64,000 nt of DNA from Artocarpus heterophyllus (lineage: Eukaryota > Streptophyta > Magnoliopsida > Rosales > Moraceae), in NCBI GenBank assembly GCA_025403435.1, contig CM046335.1, positions 12,058,776-12,122,775 of the forward strand, given 5' to 3'. Shown one piece after another: positions 1 to 12,614 of the stretch. Both the position numbers and the translations under genes were made by a program. A model generated the notes under the pieces. It was not told the DNA's origin and made no database searches. It saw nothing but the letters and a program-made list of their open reading frames with translations. The first letter of the stretch is position 1; every line of letters starts with the position of its first letter.

Positions 1-2142
1 TCTTGTTACTCATAACAGTGGGAAAAAACAAAGCATCAGTATTCTTTATGCAAAAATTCTAGTTTTAAAACTTTACAGTTTTAACCCTAATTTTCAAATC
101 TTGACGATTTCACCTTTAACGTGTTTCTCTTTCTTTTCTTGATAAAAACTTTAAATTCCTTCAAGCTTAAAATTTATGGTTACTCACTACCTATAGCAGT
201 GTAGAAAACTAGCATTTCATAGTGAAAAGTCTAATTCCACATGGTTTTACAATTTTTGGCCAAAAAGACAAAATCTTGACATTTTTGCCCCTAGAACCAA
301 AAAAAACTATTTTCTACCAAAGCGTCTAGTTTCTCACAAGGATTAAAACTTAGAAAGGCTCCTTGGTCAAACTTAAATAATTTCAAAATGTTTTCCTTGT
401 TTCGAAATTTCATGATTTAAATCTCTTAAAACTTATAACTTAAAATCCGTGAGAATTTTCACAAACCATTCATGTCTCTTGATAGTTTTGGCGAGATTTA
501 CAACTCTCACGCTTTAAATTGTCTCATGATCATTCATCTTCATAGAGTTTTTGGAGGGGTAAAACTAAAATCAACATTTTTGACTTGTTTTAATCAGAAT
601 TTGAGTGAGATTTTTACATGAAAATTGTCCATCTCAACATTTCCAATAAATCTCCTATTGAACTCAAAAAAATGAATCAGCCTCTATGGGCCTCATATAC
701 TTAAATCTTTCAAAATAGCCCTTAAACACACTTTTGCGGCAAAATTTTGCCTAACTTACTTTGTTAGGGTTTAATCTCATTTTAACCCTTTAAACACTCT
801 TTCATACACTTGATACTTAAAATAATCATGTCATAACATTTTTTTTACATGTCATGATCCAAAACATTTTATCAAACACCTATTATACTTGAACTTTGTG
901 TTATGAGAAAGTTTATTGTACTTTCTTGTTTTTGGTTCAAAGCCCTAGTTTTCAACTTATCAATCTCATCTTCATTAGCATAACACATCAACTAAACATG
1001 CCATAGTGTTTTTCTGGCATGGCATATTCCATAATATACATCAAACACTGGATATGCATACTTAAAAATATAAACTTTCAAGTCTAGAGTTTAGAATTTT
1101 ATCTAAGCTTTTCCAAGCCTTTTAATCCTCCTCTTTAGTACTTGAAAGCTTTTTAAAACCCTTGCAACAATCATAACACATCCCATGAAAATTTCATCCA
1201 AAATAGAAGCAAGACCCCTTAAACACAATAGAAAAAGTTTTGAGTTTTACCTTGAAACTTCCTTATTCTTCCTCCAAAACATGATTTGGAGGCTTAAAAT
1301 CATCAAAAATTTAGAAAATTTTGATCTAAAAGGGGCGGTTTTGTGTGGAGAAATGGGTATGGGTGTCTTTTTCTCATTTTCATGGAGCAAAATTACTTCA
1401 TTCATTCTAAGGGACTTTTTGCAAATAAACTTAGCCCTTCATCCACTTGGATCCACCGGTTTTTTTAAGGAGGATGTGGACATTTTTTCCATCTTTGGGG
1501 TGTCACTAATTGGGCCCCACTTGACCTTTTAAACAGTCTAAATTTATACTGACAGTATTTTTTCTATATTGCCAGTATACTTCTTATAAAGTCAGTATTC
1601 TTTCCTATACTGTTACAAACTTCCACAGCATTCCTTACTCCTCTATATCCTCTACACAGTATAATTTTTATATTGCTTAACTTTATATAATATTATGCAG
1701 TATAATCCTTATATTGCATTACTCTAATACTGTATAACTTTGATACTGCTTAATTCTTATACTGCATAATTTTCTATATTTTCATATAGTATATTTCCTT
1801 TATAGTATTTGTATCTTAAATTTTATTGCAACACATTCTGCAATAATTACGCTTTCTAGCTTATTTTCCTCTTGTTCATCAATTAATTCTTTTCTTCATA
1901 TTGTTTTTACTTTATTCAAGACTATGGCATGATTTGTAATTTTAAAAATCCAATATTTATTTTGATTAAATTTATCATAAAGATTGGATTTAAACAATAA
2001 TTCTTGTGACACTATAATTACTCATTAAATTCTTAACAAATTTTTTAGCATAAATTATAGCACACAAAATTTATATATTAATTACTTAACATAACTTTTA
2101 ATTATTGCATATATAATGCACTAAAAATTTATAGGTGTCACA
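1..2142 (-). mobile_element. Gypsy-type LTR, inverted, truncated by window edge
   Basis: Read on the minus strand, this stretch begins TGTGACACC at 2142 and aligns in order over more than 2 kb with 27034-29400: the start region with the shared AGTGCATTATATATGCAAT-like segment, a low-complexity block of repeated GCAGTATAAAAATTA-like units, and a long AT-rich body. The second copy has a complete LTR outline, so this is read as part of an LTR of the same gypsy-type family in reverse orientation. Its other end and any internal region lie outside the window. The open frame at 1185-1532 is not supported as a gene because it lies inside the repeat. Confidence 0.75.
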
Positions 2143-2229
2143 ATTTTCTTTCACAAAAATTTAAAAATTTTGTATTTTAGTTCCAACTCCTGTTTAAACC
2201 GACGAACCAAATGATCCACGTTCCCCCTT

Positions 2230-3259
2230 TTAGTAACCACCATTGGAGATTGACTTGGGTTCTGTGGTGAAAAAGAAAGGCCCAACAGTGAACATTTTGA
2301 TCTTCTTGTTCTCAAGGAAGTGTGATGAGAAGAAAGAAGAGCACCACTAACGGCATTGTTAACGTCCGTTGGATCATTACATGGAGAGAGCTCGAGAAAT
2401 GCCCTGCACTTTGTTAGCTTCGTATTGGCTGAAATCTCTGAAGGACATAACGTGGCCAAGAAATAACCATCTTTACTAGTCGCTTCACTCAAGAACGAGA
2501 ACGGCGCCGTTTCGAAACCGTATTTGTCGACAGCTTCGCGAGTTACCCTCGCCACGGCTCCTGTACGACAAAATTTCAGCAATAATTAATAAACGACATG
2601 TAATAAGACTGACTGGCAAATCTAGAGGATGTAGATATAAGTACTTTGGACGTTTTCAGAAATATTTTGTTTTATATTTTTTGAGATAAAAATTTTAAAA
2701 ATATTCTTAGTATAATTTTTTAAAATTTTTATTTTTTTTTTAAAAATTATTTTTATCTATTTTAAAAATATTATCAAATGGGCCTAAATGTTTCTGGAAG
2801 ATTATGCAATAGTAGAAAAAAATTCTAATATTGGTGTAAGGAGATGCTTATGATCAACTATCAGATTTTTATTGTTTATTTACTTATTACTACAGTTAGA
2901 TTATGGTGTAACAAATATAACAAGTGCTCTTAGCTTAATAGTTTTTCGTTAGCTAAATCCAAAGAATGTAGATATAGTATTTTTTTTTTTTGGCTGAGAA
3001 AAGAAAAATATAATAATTAAGCATAAAATTAACGAAATTACCTTCGAGTGCGACGGTTTTCTTTTTAGGGCCTTCTTTGCGGTAAATCATTCCCTGAATG
3101 CCTATAGTCGTAGATAATATGTTGTCGTTTTCTGGCTTGGGCTTCCCATCAGAAAAAGGTTTTAGACCCGCCATCACAATTAGCCGAAGAGAAAACCAGA
3201 AGTGTCAAGAAAAGCAAGATTGCTGCAGAGAAGGAATACTGGTATTTAAGACCAGCCAT
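2230..3259 (-). pseudogene. Frameshifted Ole e 1-domain proline-rich protein gene
   Basis: This is the decayed tandem partner of the gene at 6443-7784. Exon 1 is 3042-3259, with its ATG at 3257-3259 followed by a signal peptide (hydrophobic AAILLFLTLLVFSS). Exon 2 is 2230-2560, and the GT-AG intron has the same phase 1 as the partner. Two lesions are visible. In exon 1 the signal-peptide frame meets a TGA at 3149-3151 beside a run of five T (minus strand), and the mature part (TTIGIQGMIYRKEG) continues one base out of frame. In exon 2, after GALLSS, the expected C-terminus (TVGPFFFTTEPKS, stop 2230-2232) is in another frame, implying a base lost between about 2312 and 2330. Two Cys conserved in the family read Arg (IYRKEG, VTR). 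Either lesion alone could be an assembly error; both plus the lost Cys favour a pseudogene. Its TATA box survives. Confidence 0.8.
2641..2787. repeat. MITE-like repeat, family A, copy 1 (in intron)
   Basis: An AT-rich element of about 147 bp in the intron of the Ole e 1 pseudogene. It ends TATCAAATGGGCC and is collinear with 4583-4737 and 57891-58042 (blocks AAAAATTTTAAAAA, TATAATTTTTTAAAA and ATTTTAAAAATA in the same order). The ends read GG(T/A)CC..TTTG(A/G)TA and TATCAAA.GG.CC, as in small terminal-inverted-repeat elements. No protein is encoded. Confidence 0.5.
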
Positions 3260-3321
3260 ATAGTTATCTTAGAGAGAATGTGAATATTGGATTGATAATA
3301 CCATAGTGCTCGGTTGGGGCG

Positions 3322-3329
3322 TTTTTATA
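3322..3329 (-). promoter_or_regulatory. TATA box of the Ole e 1 pseudogene
   Basis: On the minus strand the sequence reads CCTATAAAAACG about 63 bp upstream of the ATG at 3259. The intact paralogue has CCTATAAAAT at a similar distance, so this copy may still be transcribed. Confidence 0.55.
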
Positions 3330-4582
3330 GGAGATGGTCCGATGTTCTTGTTATTTATTTTAAAATATTTAAATAAACCAAGTGCGAAGTAACTTGGTTG
3401 CACGATAGCGAAAGGCTGGTGATATGCTCAATAATTGGGATCCCATCTTGTTTGATTACTATTAGTAATACGTGAGGGAAACTAGCATTTGGAAAGTATT
3501 TTTCTGTTTCGAAATTCATTGCATCTTTTGGGGGACTTGACGGATATGTAGAACATAATTGGCGTTTTGTTGGACCCTGTGATTTGTGAGCACTTTCTAA
3601 ATATTGTTTTTTTTGTTTCCTAGAATAATGTAACTTTTGATTTTGAGGAAACTCATATAATGTAACATTGTAATGTATGTATATGTAAATTTAATCAAAG
3701 AATTCAGTTCCGTTCCTTTGATTATGATAATCGCAACTGCCCCGACTTTTAAAAAAAATAAGGGAATGATCTTTCTTGCAACAATACATTATTGATTAAC
3801 ATATGTACATCTGATTAGTTATAATTTATCAGTAATTTGTTGGAGAGATCTCTTTAACATGTTTAACATTAAAAGAACACGTTAAAATGAGTAAAAAAAC
3901 ATTTCTTAATGTGTTTTTTAGTCAGTATGAGACGTCGCGGTGCTCAAAAGTTGAGACCACGGTGCTAAAACATGCAATCAGCGTACGAAAAGGTAGAGAG
4001 CTCAGTGCCATGGGCGCTATGACGTTGGCCTGCCAATGCGCGAGCATCTGGACGCTAGGTTTTTGGGAGCCATTATGCCCAATGGTTCTTATGTGCAATT
4101 TTTTTTGTCCCATGCACCTAGAGCCGCGGAACCAATAAGTTGCCATCGCGGCGCTCTCTTGAGCTAATATGTGAGATTTTTTGTATCTTCTGAGTTGTTC
4201 CAAATCGATATATTCAATGTTGCATATTTTTATACAAATCTGAATATCAATTAGCATCAGACACATCTGTTGTAATAGATATATAGATACATAAATAGAG
4301 ACTTTTACGAATAAAGAGATAATTTTACGTTTGATGAAGTACCTTTTTATAAAGGTTGTATGGATTGATCGGTTATGTCCATTCTTCAAATGACACTCCT
4401 ATCTTTTCATAAACTTCATAAATATAACAGAATTTATATCTTGTTCTTGAACACCATATTGTTGCTAAATATAGTGTATAAGTATCTGTTGTATCTTGGA
4501 GATAATTTGCCACAAAACTCTGTAGCAAACTTAAATAAGTGAGGATAAATAAAACCTTGAAGGAAAGTGTTTTATATGTGTG

Positions 4583-4737
4583 ACCTCGTTTGATATTGTT
4601 TTGAGAGTTTTTGGAAATATTTTTACATGTTTTTGAGGTAAAAATTTCAAAAACACTCTTAACATAATTTTCAAAAAATTCTTATTTTTCAAAACAAAAC
4701 CATATTCACCTATTTTAAAAATACTACCAAACGAACC
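4583..4737. repeat. MITE-like repeat, family A, copy 2
   Basis: Collinear with 2641-2787 and 57891-58042. It begins ACCTCGTTTGATATT and ends ACTACCAAACGAACC, so the ends are near-inverted repeats. Confidence 0.5.
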
Positions 4738-5449
4738 TAAATTCCAAAAAATTCAAGCCTCCATTGTCTCTATTATCACAAATACACCAACATAATTTAC
4801 TAATTAATATTAATTAATCATTGATAAACCATAGTAATAAATTGTCAAGTTAATTAACCATTAAATAAAAGATCATTTCCTTAATTTTAAAAACTTCGGC
4901 CATTTATTTTAAAAAAAAAAGTTCTAAAACGGCCATTTATCCTCAAACCTTAAATTATTTGCATAGTTAACAAGTTCAATATTTTAAAACATGATAATGC
5001 TTTTTGAAGCTAAAAATATGTCATTTGCTGCAATTTTCGAGGATGTGTTATAGCATTTTCAATTAGGGTTGAGCATCCAATTTAATCTTTTCACTATGTC
5101 TAATCCAAGCCAATGTTATATTGATTTTTAAAATGTTACATTGGGAAAACACTACAATACTCACGTAGCAGAAAATAAATTGAAACATAAATCAACAAAA
5201 AAAAAAAAAAACATAGAGAAGATAAAGATTTGTATGGCTCGGCAAAATTGCCATGTTTGGAGATAGAGAGAACAAATTCATTTCCTTTGAGATTACTCAC
5301 TTAATAATTTCTTACAATCTCTCTCTACCCTAAACTTTTTATACCCTTTGCCTATCTCTCTTCTCACTTTTATCTTATTCCGTCAAAAAAGGACATTCTT
5401 TTCTCTTTTCTCTTTTCTCATCATATACGACCCTATTACATAGCGGACA

Positions 5450-5471
5450 TATATATATATATATATATATA
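5450..5471. repeat. (AT)n microsatellite
   Basis: An uninterrupted run of alternating A and T of about 20 bases in non-coding sequence, preceded by a CTTTT-rich tract. Confidence 0.8.
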
Positions 5472-6442
5472 AAACTTCCGAATCTTGGTCTTATCCTCTC
5501 CCATACACACACTCAATCACTTGTGTTAACCTCAAGTAGTATAAAAGACTTGTTTATAGGCGTTTAATGAGCCACAATTTTAAGGCTCACCCAAAGTCAC
5601 AAAAGAGTAACCTAAACTCATTAAAACAAATTTGAGTCACACTTAACAACATCTAATCCAATTCAATTTATTTACAAATCCAGTTCAATTCGGATTGGCT
5701 GTTAAATTAATTAGAGAAGTATAAATAATTTCGAAAGCCAAATTTAGACATACATTTTCAAAAGTATTTCAACATACTATGCGCGTTAAGCCATCAACTA
5801 CAATTCAAGCACAAGTAAAAAACCAAACCATACAAGTCTAAAAATAAGCAAACATGAGTAAATCTGATACGAAAATAAAAACTAAAGCGACTAAAGTCTA
5901 GAGTTTTTCAACATTAAATTGATTAGGTGGGTGTATAGTAAGTATTTTTAATAATAACCAAAATTAATATTTTTTTTGTAACTTTATATAATTAAAAGGA
6001 TTATTTTTATAAATTCCCAACTATTTCACCTTGCCTTCCGATTTTTTAAAATTGGTTAAACACTCCCTTAGAATTATTAAAAAAGTCAATTTGTCCCTTA
6101 TATGTTTAAATAAAATTGCTTACATGGCATATAACTAAATATTAAAATTTCATTTAAAATGAGAAGTATATTGTCTTTTGAAGATAAATAATTGCAAATG
6201 ACACATATCAATCGGCAAAAAAAATAAATTATTACATGACCTCTCAACTCAAACAGCAAAGGAGGCCTTTGGACGTATCTATGCAAACCTTCTTTACACC
6301 AAATGAATGAATCCTTAAACAACAACAACAGCAACAGACATTAAGACGTGCTCATTCTTTCTCATCTCAAAAACTCAAACAAAATTAGCCAATAAAAAAC
6401 CAACAAAAAATAACGAAAGTCCCCAAATCAAACGTGACATAA

Positions 6443-7784
6443 TTAATAGCCATTAGAAATTGGCTTCTTATAACTAGGTTCTGAAGTGTAGAAGAAAGGT
6501 CGGACGGAGTAGAGCTTGATGTTGCTGTGCTTGAGGATGCTATAAGAAGAAAGAGGATCGCCGGTGGTGCCATTGTTAACGTTGGTCGAGAATTTGCACG
6601 TCTCGAGCGGAGAGTGATCGAGGTACGCCTTGCAATCCGTGATTTTCCATCCATCATTTCCAAGTGATGCCGGTGGAGATATAGTTTCATAGAAGTAGCC
6701 CTTTGAATCACATGCTTTAGTTCTAACTGAGAAATAACTTGTCTTATGGCCATTCTCCTCAACAGCAAGGCATGTTATCCTCACCGCAGCCCCTACACAC
6801 AAATATATAAAGAATCATGTATATATATTTTATTATAATGCGTATAACTTCCACATTTGAAGTTTCTATTGACAATATAAAACAAAATTTTGATACTAAT
6901 TGAAATTAATCACAATATAATTTTTAACCAATTACAAGTGAAAATTTTGGTTATTAAAATAGTCAGCGATTGGACATATTGGGCCTTTTTTTTTTTTTTT
7001 TTTTGTATAGATGTGAATGAGTAGCGAGTGAGTTATATTTGATAAGTAGTGCTCTAATGTAGAACTTCAGTGACATTTTTTTTTTAATATTGATATCAAG
7101 TTGTGACTAAAAAGTTAATGTTAGTACTATTTACATATATGTATGCCAGCTTTAGATGTTTTTGTAACTTTAACTTATATGAATGGAAGGTTAGAGAGTA
7201 ATAATATAATTACCTGGGATAGGGAAGTTTTTGGGGCCTGATTTACACAAAACAAGTCCTTGAACACCAATGGTTCTTGGAAGTACGTTCTTTGTTCCTT
7301 CTGGAACTGGTTTCTTGTAGTATGGTTTTGTATAATTAGGGACAAGCTTTTCTTCTCCTTCTGGCTTCGGTTTCTCGTAGACTGTTTTCGTGTGAAGAAC
7401 CTTTTCTTTCTCTTCTGTCTTCTTTGGCTGCTGATAATCTGGTTTTGTAATCGGAATTAGCTTCTTGTTCCATTCTGGCCTCGGCTGCCTATGGTTACTC
7501 GGTTTCACCGGAGGAATCTTTACCTTTCCCTCCGATGGCTTTGGCTTGACATACTTAATTGGTTTTGCAGGAAAAGGCTTCACCTTTTGATCATCTGGTT
7601 TCACCTTCTCATAGTCTGGCTTTGGTGAATGATCATATTTTGGTAGCTCTCCTTTTTCCTCCGTCGGCTTCTGCTCTTCGTGTGCTTCAGGTTTAGGATC
7701 ATGCCCTGCATAACCAGAAGCAGAGGCAAGAACTAACAAGGACAACAGGAAAATAGAGGTCATACAGAAGCTGAAAGGAGCCAT
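6443..7784 (-). CDS. Proline-rich cell-wall protein with Ole e 1 domain
   Basis: A two-exon gene. Exon 1 is 7214-7784, exon 2 is 6443-6792, with a phase-1 GT-AG intron, and the product is 306 aa. Residues 1-22 are a signal peptide with hydrophobic core FLLSLLVLASASG. Residues ~30-170 are a hydrophilic repeat region rich in Pro, Lys and Glu, with degenerate units of the KPDY/KPKPEG type and spaced Tyr, as in cell-wall PRP/extensin-like proteins. The C-terminal ~130 residues match the pollen Ole e 1/extensin family: the motif GVQGLVLCKSG, then Cys in ITC, KAC, TDC and ETC, ending VRPFFYTSEPS. The protein is expected to be secreted and cross-linked in the wall; root-hair PRP1/PRP3-type proteins of Arabidopsis have this architecture, so a similar role is inferred. 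A TATA box lies about 75 bp upstream. The tandem paralogue at 2230-3259 is broken. Confidence 0.9.
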
Positions 7785-7857
7785 TTCTTTTAAATGTGTA
7801 TGGAGAGAGAGAGAAAAGCTATGGTTTAGTGAGGATCCAACACTAGATGATCATGTC

Positions 7858-7865
7858 ATTTTATA
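7858..7865 (-). promoter_or_regulatory. TATA box of the proline-rich protein gene
   Basis: The minus strand reads CCTATAAAATG about 75 bp upstream of the ATG at 7784. A short GA-rich leader lies between them (GAGAGAGAGA on the plus strand at 7803-7813). Confidence 0.65.
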
Positions 7866-9336
7866 GGAGGAAAATTTGATTATTATAACATATCTTGGGA
7901 AATAAAATATAGAAAAAAAAACTAGGGACTAAGTTGTCTGCATGTCAGTGAAGAAGAAAAATGAAAAGTCATGAATGCTTACAATGAAGCCATTGCATAA
8001 AGTCATTTTCTGAAATAAATATTTGTATCACTTCTTTGAATTAAGACGTGCAGGCATGATCTGCCACCCAAGAAAACAAGTCACCGACCAAAACTCCTAA
8101 ATCCTGGAAACTGGAATAATATTGGTTTTAAAGGGTAGAACTTTCTAGACTTTTTTTTTTGAGGTACTGTAGCTATGTAATTGTCGATTTATCTAAGTTC
8201 ATGAAATTTATTTGGGTGAGATTGCGATTCATATAACTAATTGAGAACATTTTGGCTGTGGATCGAAGTGGAGCATGCAGCTAATTTTGTTATATAGAGT
8301 AAACGTAACAAAATTGTAGACTTGCATGGTATTTTCTACCTGACAAAAAAAATACAGTTTTGGATTTTATTTATCATCTCAGATCAAAAATCACTTAATC
8401 AATTTGAATTACCACTTCAACCCACACTTTCCAAACTCTCTTCGCAAATCAAAAAGTTTAAGGGGTGTTTGTTTTGCATATTTAAACCTTTTTGGATTCA
8501 AATTTTAAAATCGTTTAGATACTTATTTGTTTCCTTTAAAATTTAAATCAAATGAATCTTTTGAATTTCAGTTTTTAGAGTTCTATCTCTCTTAAACCTT
8601 TTATATTCGGATATATTTGCTACAACAAAAATTGAAATACTCTCTCCTATATTTGAGAAAAAAATCATAATTTTTTAATTTGATATCTGATTGAGATAAT
8701 TCTTTTTTCATTATGTTTTTAATGAAGAAAGGAATAAATTAAGATCCATATTATATTTTTTTAGGATAATAAACATTAAGATTTTGTTAGATTTGTTAAT
8801 AAATCAAAAATATTTTTCACTGTCTATTCAGATACAAATTTTAATTTATTCTGTGATTAAATTATCACTTTAACTATACACGTATATGTTAATTAAATAG
8901 CAATCTAAATCGTTAATTTAGACCATACAACTTATTAAAATAATCTAAATCAATATAATTTAAATAAATATTACTATATATCTCGATATTGGGAGGGCCG
9001 AGCTACAGCTCGACCGAAAAAAAAAGTTATTCAATTTGAATTCATTTAGCAAAAGGGGGCTAGACTACTAGGTTCGAATAGATAAGCCAAATGCATTGCT
9101 ATTTTAACGAGTAATTTGATACTTTTTGAGACCAATTATTTCAGACCACGGTTCCATATAACCAGTGCCAAAGCTCGCCGCATTTTGTCATTACACGTGT
9201 CACGCTCACATATCACGGAAGGGAACATAAACCCAAACCAAAAACCAGACCTTGCGAAAGGCCTGCATAAAAAATACAGGGAGAGAGAGCAAACAATATC
9301 AAACCCAGGGGCCAAGACGGTGGTCACCCATCGCAA
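7866..9336. other. Intergenic region upstream of MRS2
   Basis: AT-rich, with no gene supported. Most of 8461-8945 is a dispersed repeat whose inverted relative lies at 61611-62150. From about 9150 the base composition rises toward the GC-rich first exon of MRS2, so the 5' leader probably begins here. Confidence 0.5.
8461..8945. repeat. Dispersed repeat family B, copy 1
   Basis: About 480 bp that aligns, in opposite orientation, with 61611-62150. Shared blocks include TATATTTGCTACA, ACTCTCTC.TATATTTGAG, AAAAAAATCATAA, TAATGAAGA and AGATCCATATT. It starts AGGGGTGTTTG, typical of small DNA-transposon derivatives. No coding capacity. Confidence 0.55.
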
Positions 9337-11831
9337 ATGAGGGCTCATCCTCCTCCGCACGCTACCAAGCCGAACCACACTCCGCCCGAGGAAGATCCGG
9401 ACCTAGCTCGGCCCACATCCGGTGGGCTGGGCCTATCCGTGGGCGCCGGGCTGCGGAAGAAAGGGACGGGGGTGCGCCCATGGCTGCTGGTGGACTCGAC
9501 GGGATCGGCCCAGGTCGTGGAGGCCGGAAAGCACGCGATAATGCGGCGGACCGGGCTGCCGGCGCGTGATCTCCGGATTCTTGACCCGCTTCTGTCGTAC
9601 CCGTCGACGGTGCTGGGTCGTGAGAGGGCGATCGTCATAAACCTTGAGCACATCAAGGCCATCATCACCGCCCAAGAGGTCCTCCTTCTCAACTCTCGAG
9701 ACCCCTACGTCACCCCCTTCGTCGACGAGCTTCAGCGCCGCCTCACGCGCCACCACCAAGCCACCAAAGCCCAGGTTTTTCCTTTTTCCCCTCTTTTAAT
9801 CCCTTTCTTTTGTTGTTAATTCTTGTCAATTTCCTTAAACTAGGGTTTCTTTTTGACTTTCTAGTTTTTCTAATTGGTTTTTTGGGATTATGGTGTTAAA
9901 AGTTGATCAAGATTTCGCGATTTTAGTTTAATAATATCTTTATTGAGAAGATTTAGCAATTTTTTTCAGCAATGTGAGTACGAATTTATGGTTAATTTAT
10001 TTGAATTCTTAGTATTAATTAGAATTAGCGTCTTACTTCCTTTAGCCCTAATTCGTATTTGGTTATTAGCTTAGCCATGTGAGGACGAATTTGTGGCTAG
10101 CTTACTTATTTGAATTCTTAGTATTAATCAGAATTAGCTTTCTACTTTTCCCCCTAATTCGTATTTGGTGATTGGTTCTTGGTTCTAAGCTTCGAAATTT
10201 GGACTCAATTAAACAAACCCGTAATTGTTTTGATGTTTCTTAATGCGGTTTCTGTTTGTTTGTCTGTTGTTCTTTTATAGGGGGGAAATGGTGATGATTC
10301 AAACTGGAAAGATCTGTATGATATGGAAGATCCACAATCAAGGGGCCATAGCCCTCAAAATTCCGGTGACGGGTTTCTGGTTCCGCAGTTTCAGGACCGG
10401 GATGTAGAAGGCAAGGGAGAAGGGAAAGAAGGTCTTCAAAATCAAGATGGACTCAAGGTTTTGCCGTTTGAATTCGTGGCACTGGAGGCGTGCCTTGAGG
10501 CAACTTGTAGTTGCTTAGAAAATGAAGTAAGTTTTACATTGTTATTCCGGTTTATTTTTAGCATCTGCTCTCTTTCTTTTGTTGTGTAAGTTATTACTTA
10601 TTTTTCTTCATTGTTTCTATCTGTATTTGCTTTGGAACCAGGCAAGGACACTGGAGCTAGAAGCTCATCCTGCCTTAGATAAGCTGACTTCAAAGATTAG
10701 TACTCTCAATTTGGAGCGGGTCCGTCAAATTAAGAGCCGCTTGGTTGCGATAACTGGACGTGTGCAGAAGGTTTGCTGGTCTGAAATTTTTTATTTCCAT
10801 CTGCTTTCCCTGTCAGTCTGATGTTCAAGGGCATCACTGCACTTTCTCATATAGCTAGCGTCATTCGTTTACAAGTTATGATTAAACATGCATGTGCTGA
10901 TTTTCAGGTGAGGGACGAACTTGAGCATTTGCTTGATGATGATGAAGATATGGCGGAGATGTATCTCACTGACAAGTTGGAACAACAACAGCTTGAGAAT
11001 TCCTCTGCCTCTTCTATGAATGAGAGAGATGGCATGGATGATGAAGTTCTTCGATCCGACGTGGATGACAGGTACGTTGATATCTAACTGTCATTTTTCA
11101 TATAGGGTTGCAATTATTGAGTTGTTTGTATTCAGTTTTCTGCTTAATATTGTGCCAGGGGCCCGACTGAAATCTCATTGGATACTGGTGGGAGTTTTGC
11201 AACCTATGAAGGCGATATTCGAAACACAGATAACCCCCAGGATCAATTGTTTGGAGCACCTAATGTTCTTGGTAGGGACAGCCATGGGACCCATACTAGT
11301 ACAACCCGTAGTGCCATAAGCAAGAACCTTGATGTTGAGGAGCTTGAAATGCTTTTAGAGGCGTACTTTGTGCAAATTGATGGTACACTAAACAAACTAA
11401 CCACGGTATGCAACTCCACTTGACCAATTCAATTCCAATCTTTGTGATATCAAATTATATAAGTTGGAACTTAAATCGAAGCAAATGGGTTGCGGTGTTG
11501 TGGTCTATCATCTGAGTGATACTCTGTTGTTTCTTTTTTGAAGTTAAGGGAGTACGTAGATGACACAGAGGATTACATCAACATAATGCTGGATGACAAG
11601 CAGAACCATCTCCTTCAAATGGGGGTGATGTTGACAACAGCAACCCTTGTGGTCAGCGCGTTTGTCGTTGTGGCTGGTATATTTGGCATGAACATTCACA
11701 TCGAGCTCTTTGACGCAGAAAAGGCAGGTATGCCGGAATTTTTGTGGACCATTGGTGGCGGTACTACTGGGTGCATATTCTTGTATGTCCTTGCTATTGC
11801 CTGGTGTAAACACAAGCGCTTACTGGAGTAA
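9337..11831 (+). CDS. MRS2-3: MRS2/CorA-type magnesium transporter
   Basis: Six exons: 9337-9774, 10281-10526, 10642-10770, 10908-11071, 11159-11405 and 11544-11831. All introns are GT-AG and the frame is kept throughout, giving 503 aa. MRS2/MGT proteins form pentameric Mg2+ channels. The N-terminal domain carries the family signature RTGLPARDLRILDPLLSYPS and then the ERAIVINLEHIKAII block. The middle helices contain LPFEFVALEACLE, an acidic DDDEDMAEMYLTDK block and LEMLLEAYF. Two membrane helices close the protein at ~434-455 and ~474-496. The GMN signature of the pore sits at residues 456-458 right after the first helix, and the tail is basic. The Pro-rich start and the KKGTGVR.WL block look like the Arabidopsis MRS2-3 (MGT4) subgroup; family assignment is certain, the subgroup less so. 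Exon 1 is markedly GC-rich compared with the rest. Which membrane it occupies cannot be told from sequence. Confidence 0.95.
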
Positions 11832-12614
11832 TGGAAGGGCCAACTTTGTACGATCAAGAGAGGCAATTCAATTGAAGTGTGTGAATTGTGATATATTGTC
11901 CTACATGCCTTTTTTGGGACATGAAAACAACTCTATAAACATGGCTATCATCATTGAGCAAATTTTGTATTATGAGAAAATAAAAAGTGTTTGACAAAAT
12001 CAGTTCTAATTAAAATTCTTTGTAGCTATAGCATTAAGCTCTCTTATGCTACAGTGATTAAAAAAAAAAAAGTAAGTTGTTGTAAAGCTCTTGTATGTTA
12101 CAATTTTCACTTTTAAAGTTTTAGTTTAAACTATATTTTTCATATACTTTATAATAGGCCATTTGAAAATTTAATACAAATCACAAAATTGTGGTTCAAA
12201 ATAAATTTTGTGATAATATTCTCTCATAAAATTTAGATTTTAAACTAATTTTAATTTAAACTACCATTAATACTGCTAGTAGTATTATTATAATGAGTGC
12301 TTTTTGGTTGAGTGAGATTTTAGTAGGAGTCCAGCATGTAAATTATTGAATGTCTTTCAAAATATTTTATGATGGCAATCAGTTTTACACATTTAACCCT
12401 GCATGTGTTATGTACGAACTTTTTGAACCAGGTTGGAAAAAGACTTCATGACACGTGTAAATTTAAGTTATAGAAAGGGTCTATTCTGTAATTTGGCTTA
12501 AGAAGCCACACGAGGATAAACTTGTCCAACCAAAAAAAAAAAGCCCCATCGTCTAATTCATCATCGTCTAACTTGATGCTCAGGAAAACGGGTGGCTAAC
12601 AGTGGAAGACCGAT
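11832..12614. other. Intergenic region between MRS2 and the PsaN-like gene
   Basis: This holds the MRS2 3' untranslated region (A-rich GAAAATAAAAAG near 11975) and an AT-rich spacer. The segment 12030-12125 contains a partial copy of the 'AGCTCTC.TATGCTACAGT' repeat family seen elsewhere in the window. No gene is supported. Confidence 0.5.

Larger units (their letters stand above)
3330..6442. other. Intergenic region between the two Ole e 1 genes
   Basis: No gene is supported. The stretch holds a MITE copy (4583-4737), an (AT)n run near 5450-5471, and a locally GC-rich patch at about 3925-4165 of unknown origin that contains overlapping open frames on both strands (83 and 155 codons). Those frames resemble nothing I know. 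Confidence 0.5.

Noticed and set aside
1185..1532. 115-codon open frame
   Set aside because: It lies inside the inverted gypsy LTR and has no domain; the homologous region of the other copy does not keep the frame.
2151..2229. Apparent C-terminal extension of the Ole e 1 paralogue
   Set aside because: It is read in a shifted frame. The family-like ending TVGPFFFTTEPKS with a stop at 2230-2232 lies in another frame.
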